Below, one piece after another: positions 26,154 to 35,696 of a stretch of DNA of 64,000 nt. The notes beneath the pieces were generated by a model that worked only from the letters and a program-made list of their open reading frames with translations, had not been told where the DNA came from and did no database searches. Within the stretch, counting starts at the first letter, position 1. Every line of letters starts with the position of its first letter. Source of the DNA: Pseudomonas rhizoryzae. GTDB lineage: Bacteria; Pseudomonadota; Gammaproteobacteria; Pseudomonadales; Pseudomonadaceae. A program made the position numbers and the translations under genes. The stretch lies in the NCBI RefSeq assembly GCF_005250615.1, contig NZ_SULM01000002.1:186001-250000 (forward strand), written 5' to 3'.

Positions 26154-27694
26154 CGCTCCAGGCGGATCCAGCCGATCCGCCGATCCTTGACCGACTCGAC
26201 CGTCAGTTGCCAGCCCTGGTAGTCCAGACGATCGCCCACCGTCGGTAGACGTCCCAGCAGGTCCACCACCAATCCGCCCAGGGTCTGGTAGTCCTCGTTT
26301 TCCTCCACCTGGAAGCCCGTGCGCTGGGCCAGGGGATGCAGATTCAGGCCGCCGCTGGCGCGATAGCCGTTTTCCACCTTTTCCAGCTCCGGCAGGCTGT
26401 CTTCGCTGGCGTCCGGCAATTCACCGGCGATGGCCTCGAGGATGTCGGTGAGGGTCAGCAGGCCCTCGAAGCCGCCGAATTCGTTGACCACGAAGGCCAC
26501 GTGGGTCGAAGCCGCGCGCAATTGCTCCAGGGCACTGAGCACCGTGGCCTGGGCCGGCAGGTGGATGGGGGTACGCACGCGGTTGCGCAGGTCGGGGGTC
26601 TGGCCCTGCAGGATGTCGGCGAACAACTCCTTCTTGTGCACGTAGCCCAGGGGTTCGTCGATGTTGCCGTTGACCACCAGCGGCAGGCGCGAGTGGGCCG
26701 AGGCCAGCAGTTGCTCGCGCAGGCGCTCCGGGGCGGCGTCGGCATCGAGGATGTCGACATCAGCGCGGGCAGTCATCACCGCACGCACCGGGCGCTCGCC
26801 CAGTTGCAGCACGCCGCTGATCATCAGCCGCTCACGGCGATCGAACACCGGGCCTTCGCCCTGCTCGCCGTCCATCAGCTCGGCGATGTCCTCGTCCACC
26901 TCGTCTTCACGCAGGCGCCCGCCCAGCAGCCGCAGCACGGCCTGGGAGGTGCGCTCACGCATGCCATGTCGCTCGTGCAGCTGGCGTTTGCGCTTCCAGC
27001 GCACCACCTGGTTGGCCAACTCGATGAGGATCGAGAAGCCGATGGCGGCATAGAGGTAGCCCTTGGGAATGTGGAAACCCAGGCCTTCGGCGGTCAGGCT
27101 CAGGCCGATCATCATCAAAAAGCCCAGGCACAGCATGATCACCGTGGGGTGGGCGTTGACGAAGGCGGTCAGCGGCTTGCTCGCCACCAGCATCAGGCCG
27201 ATGGAGATGATCACGGCGATCATCATCACGCTCAGGTGCTCGACCATGCCCACGGCGGTGATGACGGCGTCCAGCGAGAACACGGCGTCGAGCACCACGA
27301 TCTGCGCCACCACCGGCCAGAAGGCGGCGTAGGTGCGGCTGCCCCCGGTCTTGTGGGTGTGGCCTTCGATGCGTTCGTGCAGTTCGGTGGTGGCCTTGAA
27401 CAAGAGGAAGATACCGCCGAACAGCATGATGAGGTCGCGGCCGGAGAAGGCCTTGCCGAATACCTCGAACAACGGCTCGGTGAGGGTCACCATCCAGGAG
27501 ATGCTGGCCAACAGGCCCAGGCGCATGACCAGCGCCAGCGACAGGCCGATGACGCGTGCCCGGTCGCGCTGCGCGGGCGGCAGCTTGTCGGCGAGGATGG
27601 CGATGAAGACCAGGTTGTCGATGCCCAGGACGATTTCCAGGACGATCAGGGTGAGCAGGCCCAGCCAGGCGGTGGGATCGGCGATCCATTCCAT
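26138..27694 (-). CDS. TerC-family membrane protein with CBS pair and CorC domain
   Basis: A 518-residue protein. The N-terminal half (about 1-235) is a TerC domain with seven or so membrane helices and the acidic motifs [13 protein letters not shown] and [16 protein letters not shown], thought to bind divalent metal. The C-terminal half has a CBS pair (about 300-425, starting [17 protein letters not shown]) and a CorC/HlyC transporter-associated domain (about 440-515, [20 protein letters not shown]). This is the YoaE/YegH layout; such proteins are linked to metal, often manganese, efflux and envelope metalation, but the exact ion is not known. Start ATG at 27694. Single gene with its own terminator. 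Confidence 0.9.
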   Translation of the reverse strand: MEWIADPTAWLGLLTLIVLEIVLGIDNLVFIAILADKLPPAQRDRARVIGLSLALVMRLGLLASISWMVTLTEPLFEVFGKAFSGRDLIMLFGGIFLLFKATTELHERIEGHTHKTGGSRTYAAFWPVVAQIVVLDAVFSLDAVITAVGMVEHLSVMMIAVIISIGLMLVASKPLTAFVNAHPTVIMLCLGFLMMIGLSLTAEGLGFHIPKGYLYAAIGFSILIELANQVVRWKRKRQLHERHGMRERTSQAVLRLLGGRLREDEVDEDIAELMDGEQGEGPVFDRRERLMISGVLQLGERPVRAVMTARADVDILDADAAPERLREQLLASAHSRLPLVVNGNIDEPLGYVHKKELFADILQGQTPDLRNRVRTPIHLPAQATVLSALEQLRAASTHVAFVVNEFGGFEGLLTLTDILEAIAGELPDASEDSLPELEKVENGYRASGGLNLHPLAQRTGFQVEENEDYQTLGGLVVDLLGRLPTVGDRLDYQGWQLTVESVKDRRIGWIRLERPASE

Positions 27695-27939
27695 TAGCAG
27701 GGCACCTCCGCCAGAAGAGGCCGAACGGCCGTGGAGGTCATGACGCGGGAGGGGGTGTCAGCCGCACCTGGCCAGGGGGCCGGGGGCGGCTCGGATCTGT
27801 CACTGCTCATCGGGACTCGAAAGGTAGTCTTGGAGCGTTCGATCCTAGAGCAAGGTCGGCCCAGAGCTAAAGGCGCAACCTTTTCCAATTGTGAAGAAAA
27901 CGTCAAGTTCCAGAGCTGCCAAGGGTTGTAGCGCCCTTG

Positions 27940-28716
27940 TTACCAGTAGTTTTCTACGGCCACCTGTCCCGGTCGGCGACTCAGCGCCAGTTGCAGATCG
28001 CGCGTCTTGAGCAACTGACGGGTGTCGTCGACCATCTCCGGATTGCCGCAGATGAGGATGCGCGAGTGCTCGGGCGAGAGTTCGACGCCGGCGGCGCGCT
28101 CCAGCTCGCCGTTCTCGATCAGGCTGGTGATGCGCCCACGCAAGGCCCCGGGGTGGTCTTCGCGGGTCACCACCGGCACATAGACCAGGCGGTCGGTGAG
28201 GCCTTCGAGATGTTCCACCTGGTCGTAGCCGTGGATGACGTCCTGATAGGCCAGGTCGCGGGCCTCGCGCACGCTGTAGACCAGCACGATGCGCTCGAAG
28301 CGCTCCCAGGTGTCGGGCTCCTGCAACATCGACAGGAAGGGGGCGAGACCGGTACCGGTGGCCAGCAGCCAGAGATCGCGGCCGCCGCCGAAGCGCTCCA
28401 GGGTGAGATAGCCATAGGGCTGCTTTTCCACCAGCAGCTCGTCGCCCTCGCGCAACCGGCTCAGCTCGCTGGTGAAGGCGCCGCCGGGCACTACGATGGA
28501 GAAGAATTCGAGGAATTCATCATGGGGCGCCGAGACCATGGAGTAGGCGCGCCAGACCACGTCGCCATCGGCCTTGCGCACGCCCAGGCGGGCGAACTGG
28601 CCGGCGCGGAAACGAAAGCGCGGATCGCGGGTGGTCCTCAGGCTGAAGAGGTTGTCGCTCCAGGGCCAGACGGCGGTGATCGTCTCGCGGGTGAACTTGT
28701 CTTCGGTGGCGGTCAT
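27940..28716 (-). CDS. fpr: Ferredoxin/flavodoxin-NADP+ reductase
   Basis: A 258-residue FAD enzyme that moves electrons between NADPH and ferredoxin or flavodoxin. The FAD domain has WRAYSMVSAPHDE (RxYS motif) and GGAFTSELSRL; the NADP domain has LLATGTGLAPFLSML and the acidic/Glu region ILICGNPEMVDDTR; the C-terminus VENYW places an aromatic residue over the flavin, as in the bacterial subclass with a short end. Length is that of Pseudomonas Fpr. The frame is open far upstream (to 29952) but the ATG at 28716 gives the family N-terminus. It is divergent from rlmG, with 72 bp between. Confidence 0.95.
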   Translation of the reverse strand: MTATEDKFTRETITAVWPWSDNLFSLRTTRDPRFRFRAGQFARLGVRKADGDVVWRAYSMVSAPHDEFLEFFSIVVPGGAFTSELSRLREGDELLVEKQPYGYLTLERFGGGRDLWLLATGTGLAPFLSMLQEPDTWERFERIVLVYSVREARDLAYQDVIHGYDQVEHLEGLTDRLVYVPVVTREDHPGALRGRITSLIENGELERAAGVELSPEHSRILICGNPEMVDDTRQLLKTRDLQLALSRRPGQVAVENYW

Positions 28717-28788
28717 ACTGGCCTCTTTTTCCCGATTGCTTGGCGCCATTGTCCCGCACTGAGCCGCCGATAAACACCGACAGATACC

Positions 28789-29919
28789 ATGCCTTCTCTC
28801 GTCTCGCCCTTCGCCACCCTCGAACTCGACCGTCAGCCACCGCGGCGCGACGATCCCCTGCAGGCCTTTGACGCTGCTGACGAGTACCTCTTGCAGCACC
28901 TCGCCGAAAGTGGCCTGGTCCCGGCCGCCCAGGTGCTGGTGCTCAACGACAGCTTTGGCGCCCTGGCCGCCAGTCTCGCCGGCCATGCCCGGGTGACCTC
29001 CAGTGGCGACTCGCACCTGGCGGCCCTGGCGCTGCAGGCAAACCTGGCGCGCAATGGCCTCGCCGCCGAGGCGGTGACCTTCGTCCCGGCCAGTGAGGTG
29101 ACCAGCGGTCCTTTCGATTGGGTGCTGGTGCGGGTGCCCAAGACCCTGGCCCTGCTGGAAGAGCAACTGATCCGCCTGCACGGTCAGTTGGCGCCCGGCG
29201 CCCGGGTGATCGCCGCCGGCATGCTCAAGCACCTGCCGCGCGCTGCAGGGGATTTGCTGGAGCGCCATATCGGCCCGGTGCAGGCCTCGCTGGCGGTGAA
29301 GAAGGCGCGGCTGCTCTTCGCCACTCCCGAAACTCGTCCAGCCGTGGCCTCGCCCTACCCCAGCCGCTATCGCCTCGACGAACCGTCGCTGACGCTGGTC
29401 AACCACGCCAACGTCTTCTGCCGCGAAGGCCTGGACATCGGCACCCGTGCCTTCCTGCCGCACCTGCCCCAGGGGCTGGGGAACGCACGGGTAGCAGACC
29501 TCGGCTGTGGCAACGGCGTGTTGGCCCTGGCCTGCGCCCTGGCCAACCCCGAGGCGCAATTCACCCTGGTGGACGAGTCCTACATGGCGGTGCAGTCGGC
29601 GCGGGAGAACTGGGCCGCGGCCTTCGGCGAGCGCCCGGTAGCGATCCGGGCCGCCGATGGCCTGGCCGACCAGCCGCCGCGCTCGCTGGACCTGATCCTG
29701 TGCAATCCGCCCTTCCACCAACAACAGGTGGTGGGCGACTTCCTCGCCTGGCGCATGTTCCAGCAGGCGCGCGCCGCGCTGGATGCCCAGGGCGAACTCT
29801 GGCTGGTGGGCAATCGCCACCTGGGGTATCACGTCAAGCTCAAGCGGCTGTTCAAGCGCGTCGAACAGATCGCCGCGACGCCGAAATTCGTGGTGCTGAA
29901 GGCGGTCCAACCTCTCTGA
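28789..29919 (+). CDS. rlmG: RlmG-type 23S rRNA guanine-N2 methyltransferase
   Basis: A 376-residue SAM-dependent methyltransferase. The N-terminal, catalytically dead half (PLQAFDAADEYLLQHL, VPKTLALLEEQLI) matches RlmG rather than RsmC, and length also favours RlmG, which methylates G1835 of 23S rRNA. The C-terminal half holds the SAM site RVADLGCGNGVLALA and the catalytic NPPF motif (LILCNPPFHQQ). Divergent from fpr and 24 bp upstream of clsA on the same strand, with which it may be co-transcribed. Confidence 0.88.
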   Translation: MPSLVSPFATLELDRQPPRRDDPLQAFDAADEYLLQHLAESGLVPAAQVLVLNDSFGALAASLAGHARVTSSGDSHLAALALQANLARNGLAAEAVTFVPASEVTSGPFDWVLVRVPKTLALLEEQLIRLHGQLAPGARVIAAGMLKHLPRAAGDLLERHIGPVQASLAVKKARLLFATPETRPAVASPYPSRYRLDEPSLTLVNHANVFCREGLDIGTRAFLPHLPQGLGNARVADLGCGNGVLALACALANPEAQFTLVDESYMAVQSARENWAAAFGERPVAIRAADGLADQPPRSLDLILCNPPFHQQQVVGDFLAWRMFQQARAALDAQGELWLVGNRHLGYHVKLKRLFKRVEQIAATPKFVVLKAVQPL

Positions 29920-29943
29920 TCCGCCCCGGAGAAGGATACCCGA

Positions 29944-31383
29944 GTGCCGCAACTACCCCTCGACCTCCACTACATCGCCCTGTTCATCGAACTGATCGGC
30001 ATCAGCGCGGCGGTGCACGCCATCGTCACGGTGCGTACGGCCCAGGGCGCCATGGCCTGGGCCATGGCACTGGTGTTCATGCCCTTCCTCAGCCTGATTC
30101 CCTATCTGGTGTTCGGCCGGCGCCGCTTCGACAGCTACGTGAAGGCGCGGCGCCAGGCCGACGAGGAGATGGCGCGCCAAGCCGCCGAACTGGACTGGCG
30201 CCCCTGGATCGCCGAGGCCATGGCCGCCCAGCAGTGCAGCGCGGCCAACCGCAAGCTCAAGGCCATGACCGCCCTCACCGGCACCCCCTGCGTGGCCAAC
30301 AACCAGGTGCGGCTGCTGGTCAACGGCGAGGAGACCTTCGCCGCCATTCTCGGCGCCATCCGCGGTGCCCAGAAGGTCGTGCTGGTGCAGTTCTTCATCA
30401 TCCACGACGATGCCCTGGGCCGCGCCCTGCAGAACACCCTGCTCGACCGCGCCCGCGCCGGGGTCAAGGTTTTCCTGCTCTATGACGCCATTGGCAGCCA
30501 CGCCCTGCCGCGTGCCTACGTGGACAAGCTGCGCGAAGCCGGCTGCGAGGTGAAGGGCTTCAGCAACAGACGCGGGCTGATCAACAGATTCCAGGTCAAC
30601 TTCCGCAACCACCGCAAGATCGTGGTGGTGGATGGCGAGGTGGGCTTCACCGGCGGACTCAACGTCGGCGATGAATACATGGGGCTCAAGCCGCCGCTGG
30701 CGCCCTGGCGCGACACCCACCTGGAGTTGCGCGGCCCGGCGCTGGTGACCCTGCAGGAGTGCTTCGCCCAGGACTGGTACTGGGTGACCCGGCAATTGCC
30801 CAGCCTGCTGTTGCCGGAGCGCTACGAGGACGGTGGGGTGCTCTGCCAGGTGGTGCCCAGCGGCCCGGCGGACGATCAGGAGACCTGTTCGCTGTTCTTC
30901 GTCGAGGCCATCCACTCCGCCCGCCATCGCGTCTGGATCACCTCGCCCTACTTCATCCCCGACGAAGCCGTTTCGGCGGCGCTGCGCCTGGCGGCCCTGC
31001 GCGGGGTGGACGTGCGCATCCTCTTGCCCTCGCGGCCGGACCACAAGGTGGTCTATGCCGCCTCCTACCTCTATGCCTTCGAGGCGGTGCACGCCGGCAT
31101 CCGGGTGTTCCGCTACGGCCCGGGCTTTCTGCACCAGAAGGTGGTGCTGATCGACGAGGACGTGGCCGCGGTGGGCAGCGCCAACCTGGACAACCGGTCC
31201 TTCCGCCTCAATTTCGAGGTCATGGTGATGGTGATGGACGTCCAGTTCGCCTGGGAGGTGCGCAAGATGCTGGAATACGACTTCAGCCGCTCGCGCGAAC
31301 TCACCCCCGAGGACAACAATGCCCTGCGCCGCTGGCGGCGCGTGGCCATGCGGGTAGCGCGGGTATTCTCACCGGTGCTCTAG
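29944..31383 (+). CDS. clsA: Cardiolipin synthase A
   Basis: A 479-residue membrane enzyme that condenses two phosphatidylglycerols into cardiolipin. Two N-terminal membrane helices (about 8-28 and 35-55) precede two PLD catalytic domains with HKD motifs [19 protein letters not shown] and [20 protein letters not shown]. The size matches ClsA. The start is a GTG at 29944 with AGAAGGA upstream at a proper distance; no ATG fits the helix 1 region better. It follows rlmG by 24 bp and ends before the repeat-containing gap at 31384. Confidence 0.93.
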   Translation: MPQLPLDLHYIALFIELIGISAAVHAIVTVRTAQGAMAWAMALVFMPFLSLIPYLVFGRRRFDSYVKARRQADEEMARQAAELDWRPWIAEAMAAQQCSAANRKLKAMTALTGTPCVANNQVRLLVNGEETFAAILGAIRGAQKVVLVQFFIIHDDALGRALQNTLLDRARAGVKVFLLYDAIGSHALPRAYVDKLREAGCEVKGFSNRRGLINRFQVNFRNHRKIVVVDGEVGFTGGLNVGDEYMGLKPPLAPWRDTHLELRGPALVTLQECFAQDWYWVTRQLPSLLLPERYEDGGVLCQVVPSGPADDQETCSLFFVEAIHSARHRVWITSPYFIPDEAVSAALRLAALRGVDVRILLPSRPDHKVVYAASYLYAFEAVHAGIRVFRYGPGFLHQKVVLIDEDVAAVGSANLDNRSFRLNFEVMVMVMDVQFAWEVRKMLEYDFSRSRELTPEDNNALRRWRRVAMRVARVFSPVL

Positions 31384-31696
31384 CGTAGTGTTGCAGAGGT
31401 CAACTGCACAATTTTGTGCGGCGCTTTTTGCCGCAGAGGCGGACCGCCCTGGGCGGCGTTGCCACGCCTCGCCATAGTCCTGCTAGGACTCGTCCCGGCG
31501 CCTGGCCCAGCTGGAGCGCCGAGCCGAACCAAAATCACTCGCCAATTCTTGCGCGAACGTCTGCAACACCACACCAGCCACCCCGTCCATGCACTGGGCA
31601 GTGCCAGGCGTAACACGCCGTTCATGCTTCCTTGCCGACGCCCCTTAGCCGCAGCCACTGCGGAGCAGCGCGTTGGTACAGAGATCGTGTCGCCGG
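31384..31696. other. 313-bp intergenic region, mostly repeat
   Basis: No gene is visible between clsA and the AraC-type regulator. About half of the gap (31418-31572) is the left copy of a direct repeat whose partner lies at 33279-33436. The remaining 120 bp before the regulator (31573-31696) shows no ORF, promoter or terminator that I can support. Confidence 0.6.
31418..31572 (+). repeat. Cassette-flanking direct repeat, left copy
   Basis: About 155 bp, starting GCGGCGCTTTTTGCCGCAG and ending GCGAACGTCTGCAACACCA. It aligns along its whole length with 33279-33436 in the same orientation at roughly 80% identity, sharing CTCGTCCCGGCGCCT and ATCACTCGCCAATTCTTGCG exactly. It contains short inverted blocks around GGCGCC. 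The two copies bracket a 1.7-kb segment with the AraC-type regulator and the Rossmann oxidoreductase. Confidence 0.8.
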
Positions 31697-32494
31697 CTAT
31701 GGAGCGGGATAGTTACTGTCGAGTATTCGGGCAGGCGTCTGTCCGAACAGATGCTTGAAGGCGGTGATGAACGATGACACATCGGCATAGCCGACGGCGA
31801 AGGCGGCCTCGGTAACGCTCGCACCTGTCGCCAGCCGTTCGAGCGCGACCTGGAGTTTCAGATGCCGCCGCCATGTTCCGAAAGTCAGCCCCGTCTGCGC
31901 GACGAACAAACGTGCCGCCGTTCTTTCCGTCAGGGCTGCTTGGCTGGCCAAGGTAGCGAGCGTGTCGTTGCAAGCAGGGTTCGCATGCAGGAGGCGGCTG
32001 ATTCGGCGAAGCCTTTCGTCCTGCGGCTCGAGAAGATAGATGTCTCTCGGTGCCAGCAGGTGCAGGCGATCGAGCAACACCGCGATCAGCCGCCCTTCGG
32101 CACCCTCTTCGGGATAATCGCCGCCGAATTCGGCGGCGGCGATCAGCAAGGCATCGGTCAGGCGATCAATCGCAACCGCCTGCGCTGACTCGGGCAAGGA
32201 TAAGAGCTCCGGTTCGATGTAGCAGGTCGTCAGCCAGAACGGCGCGTGGCTCAGGATACGGTGCTCGACGCCCGGCCCGATCCAGACGGCCCGCTGCGGC
32301 GGCACGACGTAGCGGGCGCTTCGCGTCAATACCGTCAGTACACCGGCGCTGACATGGATGAGTTGAGCACGGCGATGCGCATGCCAGGGCACCCTTACGC
32401 CACTATGCCGCTCCGCAAGCACGAACACCGGTCTCGGAGTGCTATCGGGGTCGATGAACACGCGCCTTGTCTGTCTGGCCATATTTTTTGTCAT
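31697..32494 (-). CDS. AraC-family transcriptional regulator
   Basis: A 265-residue regulator with an N-terminal cupin sensor (about 15-110, including VRVPWHAHRRAQLIHVSAGVL) and a C-terminal AraC double HTH (about 165-262; LATLASQAALTERTAARLF and VTEAAFAVGYADVSSFITAF then FGQTPARI). It lacks the dimerisation features of AraC itself and resembles the cupin-AraC group that often controls a divergent oxidoreductase or permease. The divergent neighbour here is the Rossmann protein at 32564, 69 bp away, which it may control. Starts at 32494 and 32482 are both possible. Base composition is visibly lower in GC than in flanking genes. Confidence 0.87.
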   Translation of the reverse strand: MTKNMARQTRRVFIDPDSTPRPVFVLAERHSGVRVPWHAHRRAQLIHVSAGVLTVLTRSARYVVPPQRAVWIGPGVEHRILSHAPFWLTTCYIEPELLSLPESAQAVAIDRLTDALLIAAAEFGGDYPEEGAEGRLIAVLLDRLHLLAPRDIYLLEPQDERLRRISRLLHANPACNDTLATLASQAALTERTAARLFVAQTGLTFGTWRRHLKLQVALERLATGASVTEAAFAVGYADVSSFITAFKHLFGQTPARILDSNYPAP

Positions 32495-32563
32495 GATCAG
32501 CCAAGAATACCTATGCGGGCGTGATTAGTCTCTGTTCTGTTTCAGCACAACAGGAGGCATGTC

Positions 32564-33154
32564 ATGAACATCGTCATTCTAGGCCAAGGCAATATGGGCG
32601 CACCGCTGGCCAAGCTCGCCGTGGCAGCAGGCCATTCGGTGGTAACGCTCACCAGCAGTGACTCACCAGAGCAAGCGCTGCAAACCGCCGATCTGGTGAT
32701 CCTCGCCATGCAGTATCAGCAAGCACTCGACTTCGCGGCAACGCCGGGCATTTCAGCTGTCCTGACCGGCAAGGTCGTCGTCGACATCACCAATCCGTTG
32801 GCGCCAGACTTCATGAGCCTGACCGTCGGCCATACGACCTCTGCCGCCGAGGAGATCGCCAAGCGGCTCCCGAACGCCAAGATCGTCAAGGCCTTCAATA
32901 CTGTCTTAGCTTCGATCCTGGCGTTGCATGCGGCGGGAGATATCACCACGATCCCGGTCTTCGTCGCCGGAGACGATGCAACAGCCAAGGCGACCACGGG
33001 TGAGCTGGCGCGAAGCTTCGGATTCACGGTGATCAATGCCGGAGCCTTGTCGAATGCTCGCTATCTCGAACCCATGACGGAGATGATGATCCACCTCGGC
33101 TATGGCCTCGGCCACGGCGATAAGATCGGTTTCGCTCTCGTCAAGGCGGTTTGA
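32564..33154 (+). CDS. NADP-binding Rossmann oxidoreductase (F420-reductase-like)
   Basis: A 196-residue protein. It begins with a dinucleotide-binding fold, MNIVILGQGNMGAPLAKLAVAAG, and includes LVILAMQYQ, VVVDITNPL and VKAFNTVLA, which fit the F420H2:NADP oxidoreductase/'coenzyme F420-dependent NADP reductase' family. In pseudomonads, which lack F420, such proteins are of unknown substrate and usually act with NADPH. AGGAGG stands before the ATG at 32564. It is divergent from the AraC-type gene and both lie between the direct repeats. Confidence 0.8.
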   Translation: MNIVILGQGNMGAPLAKLAVAAGHSVVTLTSSDSPEQALQTADLVILAMQYQQALDFAATPGISAVLTGKVVVDITNPLAPDFMSLTVGHTTSAAEEIAKRLPNAKIVKAFNTVLASILALHAAGDITTIPVFVAGDDATAKATTGELARSFGFTVINAGALSNARYLEPMTEMMIHLGYGLGHGDKIGFALVKAV

Positions 33155-33278
33155 TAAAGGGTAGCGCTGACCCACCGCGAGATCGGCGCTTTCGAAGGTA
33201 TGCCCTGCAGCAGCCGCCTGGCAGATCAGGCGGCTGCCCTACCTGGGCCGTGATTCAAACGTCATCTACACCATGTTG

Positions 33279-33436
33279 GCGGCGCTTTTTGCCCGCAGCG
33301 GCGGACCACCCTGGGGCGACGTTGCCACTCCTCGCCATGGCCCTGCTATGACTCGTCCCGGCGCCTAGCGAATCGGGGCGCCGAACCGCCCCAAAAATCA
33401 CTCGCCAATTCTTGCGTGAACGCCTGAAACACCATA
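33279..33436 (+). repeat. Cassette-flanking direct repeat, right copy
   Basis: About 158 bp, beginning GCGGCGCTTTTTGCCCGCAG and ending GTGAACGCCTGAAACACCA. Its last base adjoins the stop codon of the dehalogenase-like gene (33439-33437). It pairs with the copy at 31418-31572. Outside this repeat, the stretch from the oxidoreductase stop (33154) to 33278 holds no gene. Confidence 0.8.
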
Positions 33437-34309
33437 CTAGGACCCAGCGAGGAAGGGCCCTAGCGCCGCTAACACCTCCGCTGGTGACTCCTCCGGTTGC
33501 AGATGGCCGCCCGGCAGGGCCGAGCCGCGGACGTCGCGGGCCCAGCGGCGCCAGATGGCCAGCGGCGTTTCCTTACCGGCCTGGGCCGCCGACCAGAGCA
33601 CCAGCAGCGGGCACTGCACGAGCTGCCCCTGAGCCTGGTCAGCGAGATCGTCGGCCAGATCCTCTGCGGCGCCGGCGCGATAGTCCTCGCAGATGGCCCG
33701 GCGCACCTCTGGATCGCGAAAGGCTTGGCGATAGGCTGCCAGGGCCGGGGGTTCGACCCGCTCCAAACCACCGGCCATGCGTGCCAGGGTCAGATCGAGG
33801 AAGGCCTCGGGAGCGGCCGCCAGCAGTCGCTCGGGCAGGTCCGCCGGCTGGGCGAGAAAGGTCCAGTGGAAATTCGCCAGGCTGCGCTCGCGGCCGAAGG
33901 CCTGCCAGACCTCCGGTGTGGGCACCACGGTGAGCGAGGCGTAGCGCTCGATCCGCGCGGGATGATCCAGGGCCAGGCGGTAGCCAACACGGGCGCCGCG
34001 GTCATGGCCGACCACGGCGAAGCGTGACAAGCCGAGCGCGTCCATCAACTCGATCAAGGCGGCCGCCACGCGCCGCTTGGTCCAGCGCGAGCGGTGGTCG
34101 AGCTGGCGGCTGGCGCCGTAACCGGGCAGATCGGGCACCACGACCCGATAGTCCTGGGCCAGCACCGGAGCGATATGGCGCCAGGCCAGGTGGGTCTGGG
34201 GATAGCCGTGCAGCAGCAGGACCGCAGGGCCCTGGCCGCCGATCATGCCGTGGAAAGCGGCCGAGGCCGTGTCCTGGTTGAGCGGGGTGAAACCAGGAAA
34301 GTCGCTCAT
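33437..34309 (-). CDS. Alpha/beta hydrolase, haloacetate dehalogenase-like
   Basis: A 290-residue alpha/beta hydrolase. The nucleophile elbow is GHDRGARVGYRLALDHP: the Asp nucleophile and two Arg residues (D-R-G-A-R) match fluoroacetate dehalogenase, where the Args hold the carboxylate. FHWTFLAQP supplies the His/Trp pair that grips the halide in that family, and GGHLQPEESP gives the catalytic His. Defluorination or hydrolysis of a 2-haloacid is therefore plausible, but related epoxide hydrolases share parts of this pattern. The start ATG overlaps the upstream hydrolase's stop (ATGA), so the two are co-translated. Confidence 0.78.
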   Translation of the reverse strand: MSDFPGFTPLNQDTASAAFHGMIGGQGPAVLLLHGYPQTHLAWRHIAPVLAQDYRVVVPDLPGYGASRQLDHRSRWTKRRVAAALIELMDALGLSRFAVVGHDRGARVGYRLALDHPARIERYASLTVVPTPEVWQAFGRERSLANFHWTFLAQPADLPERLLAAAPEAFLDLTLARMAGGLERVEPPALAAYRQAFRDPEVRRAICEDYRAGAAEDLADDLADQAQGQLVQCPLLVLWSAAQAGKETPLAIWRRWARDVRGSALPGGHLQPEESPAEVLAALGPFLAGS

Positions 34310-35196
34310 GGCTGGGGGCGCTCCAGGTGGTCGACGAAGATGGCCAGATCATGATTGAAGCGAGGTGCCTCTTCCAGGAAGGGCGCATGGCCGGAAGCAG
34401 CATAGCGCGTGGCCGTGAGACGCGGATTCAGCGCCTGGGCCCGGGCGATGGAGGCCGCGGGTCGCACCAGGACGTCCTGCTCACCATAGAGCAGCCAGAG
34501 CGGTACGTGCATCTGGCCCAACCCCTGGGCGGCGGCGACATCCTGTTGCTGCACGGCGCGCTGCATGTCCCAGGAGGCCATGGCAGCGGTGGCATACAGC
34601 TGCTGGAACAGCTCCGGCGCGGGCGGTGTGGCGAAGCACAGCGCGAGGAAGGTGCGGATCGCCGCCAGATGGGTGCGCAGATCGGGCGAGACCAGATCCC
34701 GATAGACCTCGGGATGCGGCACGATCTGCGCCGAGGCCAGTTCGATGACGCCGTCCACGTAGACCACACCGGCGATATCGGCATCGCCATGCCGGGCCAG
34801 GTAGTTGGAGATCACCGTGGCGCCCAACGACCAGCCCACCAGCACGGGCCGGTGGGCACCGGTGGCGGCGATGACCGCCGCCAGGTCGTCGGCCCAGCGG
34901 CGGCCTTCGCGATAGGGCGCGGCGCCGACTGGCTTGCCGGACAGGCCGTGGCCGCGCAGGTCGTAGGTGATCAGGCGGAAGCGGCTCAACTCGGGGCTGG
35001 CGAGCTGAGCCTGCCAATTCAACCGGCTGCCCAGCAGGCCGTGGATGAAGATGATGGGCACACCCCTGGGGTTGCCCTGCTCCTGGACGGCCAGCGCTAT
35101 GCCGTCGGGAGCGGTCACCCGCCATTCACGGGCCTGGGCGGCCAGACTGGTCAGACTCAACAACAGGATCAGCGAGAACAGGCGTAACGGACTCAT
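34306..35196 (-). CDS. Exported alpha/beta hydrolase
   Basis: A 296-residue hydrolase with a signal peptide (MSPLRLFSLILLLSLTSLAAQA, cut before REWRV). The fold signatures are FIHGLLGSRLNW (oxyanion region), the Ser nucleophile elbow VGWSLGATVI and the His in ASGHAPFLEEAP. Substrate unknown; esterase, lipase-like or lactonase activity in the periplasm is possible. The ATG at 35196 begins the signal peptide; the in-frame leader to 35271 would bury it. It is first of two overlapping hydrolase genes and divergent from a MerR regulator. Confidence 0.82.
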   Translation of the reverse strand: MSPLRLFSLILLLSLTSLAAQAREWRVTAPDGIALAVQEQGNPRGVPIIFIHGLLGSRLNWQAQLASPELSRFRLITYDLRGHGLSGKPVGAAPYREGRRWADDLAAVIAATGAHRPVLVGWSLGATVISNYLARHGDADIAGVVYVDGVIELASAQIVPHPEVYRDLVSPDLRTHLAAIRTFLALCFATPPAPELFQQLYATAAMASWDMQRAVQQQDVAAAQGLGQMHVPLWLLYGEQDVLVRPAASIARAQALNPRLTATRYAASGHAPFLEEAPRFNHDLAIFVDHLERPQP

Positions 35197-35235
35197 GGCA
35201 GGTCTCCGGGAGGGGGGAACCGCCAGTGTCGAGGC

Positions 35236-35256
35236 TGACACCAATGTGAGGGTCAA
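35236..35256 (-). promoter_or_regulatory. Candidate MerR operator in the hydrolase promoter
   Basis: An imperfect dyad, TGACACC-AATGTG-AGGGTCA (35236-35255), lies between the hydrolase gene and the MerR gene. Read on the minus strand it overlaps TTGACC (a good -35, 35256-35251) and a weak -10, GACACT, about 20 bp on. An operator inside an overlong spacer is the hallmark of MerR-activated promoters. Base-level fit is moderate. Confidence 0.5.
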
Positions 35257-35318
35257 GCCCCCGTACGTCATGCGATAGTGGCGGGCACTCCTGTTTCCCC
35301 TAGCGCCGGATCGTCGTC

Positions 35319-35696
35319 ATGACTGCAGCCTCGCCTTCCCTCAGCATCGGTCAGCTCGCTACCGCCACCGGGGTCAGCGTGCGCTCGCTGCGTCACTACG
35401 AAGCCCAGGGCCTGCTGGTGGCGGGTCGCGGTGCCAATGGCTATCGCCACTTTCCGGCCAGCGCCGTGGCCCAGGTCCGGCAGTTGCAGCGGCTGCTCGG
35501 CGCCGGTTTCAGCCTGGCGGAGATCCGCGGCTTTCCCGACTGCATGCGGCTGATCGAGGGCGCCCTGGCCTGTCCGGAAACCTCGGCAGCCCAGCGCGAG
35601 CGGCTGCGGACGCTGGAGCGGCAGATCGAGGAGCTGGAGAGTCGACGGGCCCGCCTGCTAGCGATGTTGCGCGACAGCGAAGCGTCGCGGGCCTGA
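35319..35696 (+). CDS. MerR-family transcriptional regulator
   Basis: A 125-residue regulator. The N-terminal winged HTH reads LSIGQLATATGVSVRSLRHY, then GANGYRHFPASAVAQVRQLQ, and the C-terminal half is a coiled coil (QRERLRTLERQIEELESRRARLLAML). Two cysteines (FPDC and ALAC) precede the coil; they could sense metal or redox, although the C-terminal metal loop of CueR or ZntR is absent. It is divergent from the two hydrolases, the likely targets. Confidence 0.85.
   Translation: MTAASPSLSIGQLATATGVSVRSLRHYEAQGLLVAGRGANGYRHFPASAVAQVRQLQRLLGAGFSLAEIRGFPDCMRLIEGALACPETSAAQRERLRTLERQIEELESRRARLLAMLRDSEASRA

Noticed and set aside
27940..29952. A 670-codon open frame on the minus strand covering fpr and all of rlmG antisense
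   Set aside because: Only the last 258 codons match a protein (Fpr). The rest is an antisense shadow of rlmG with odd composition; GC-rich codon bias commonly opens such frames.
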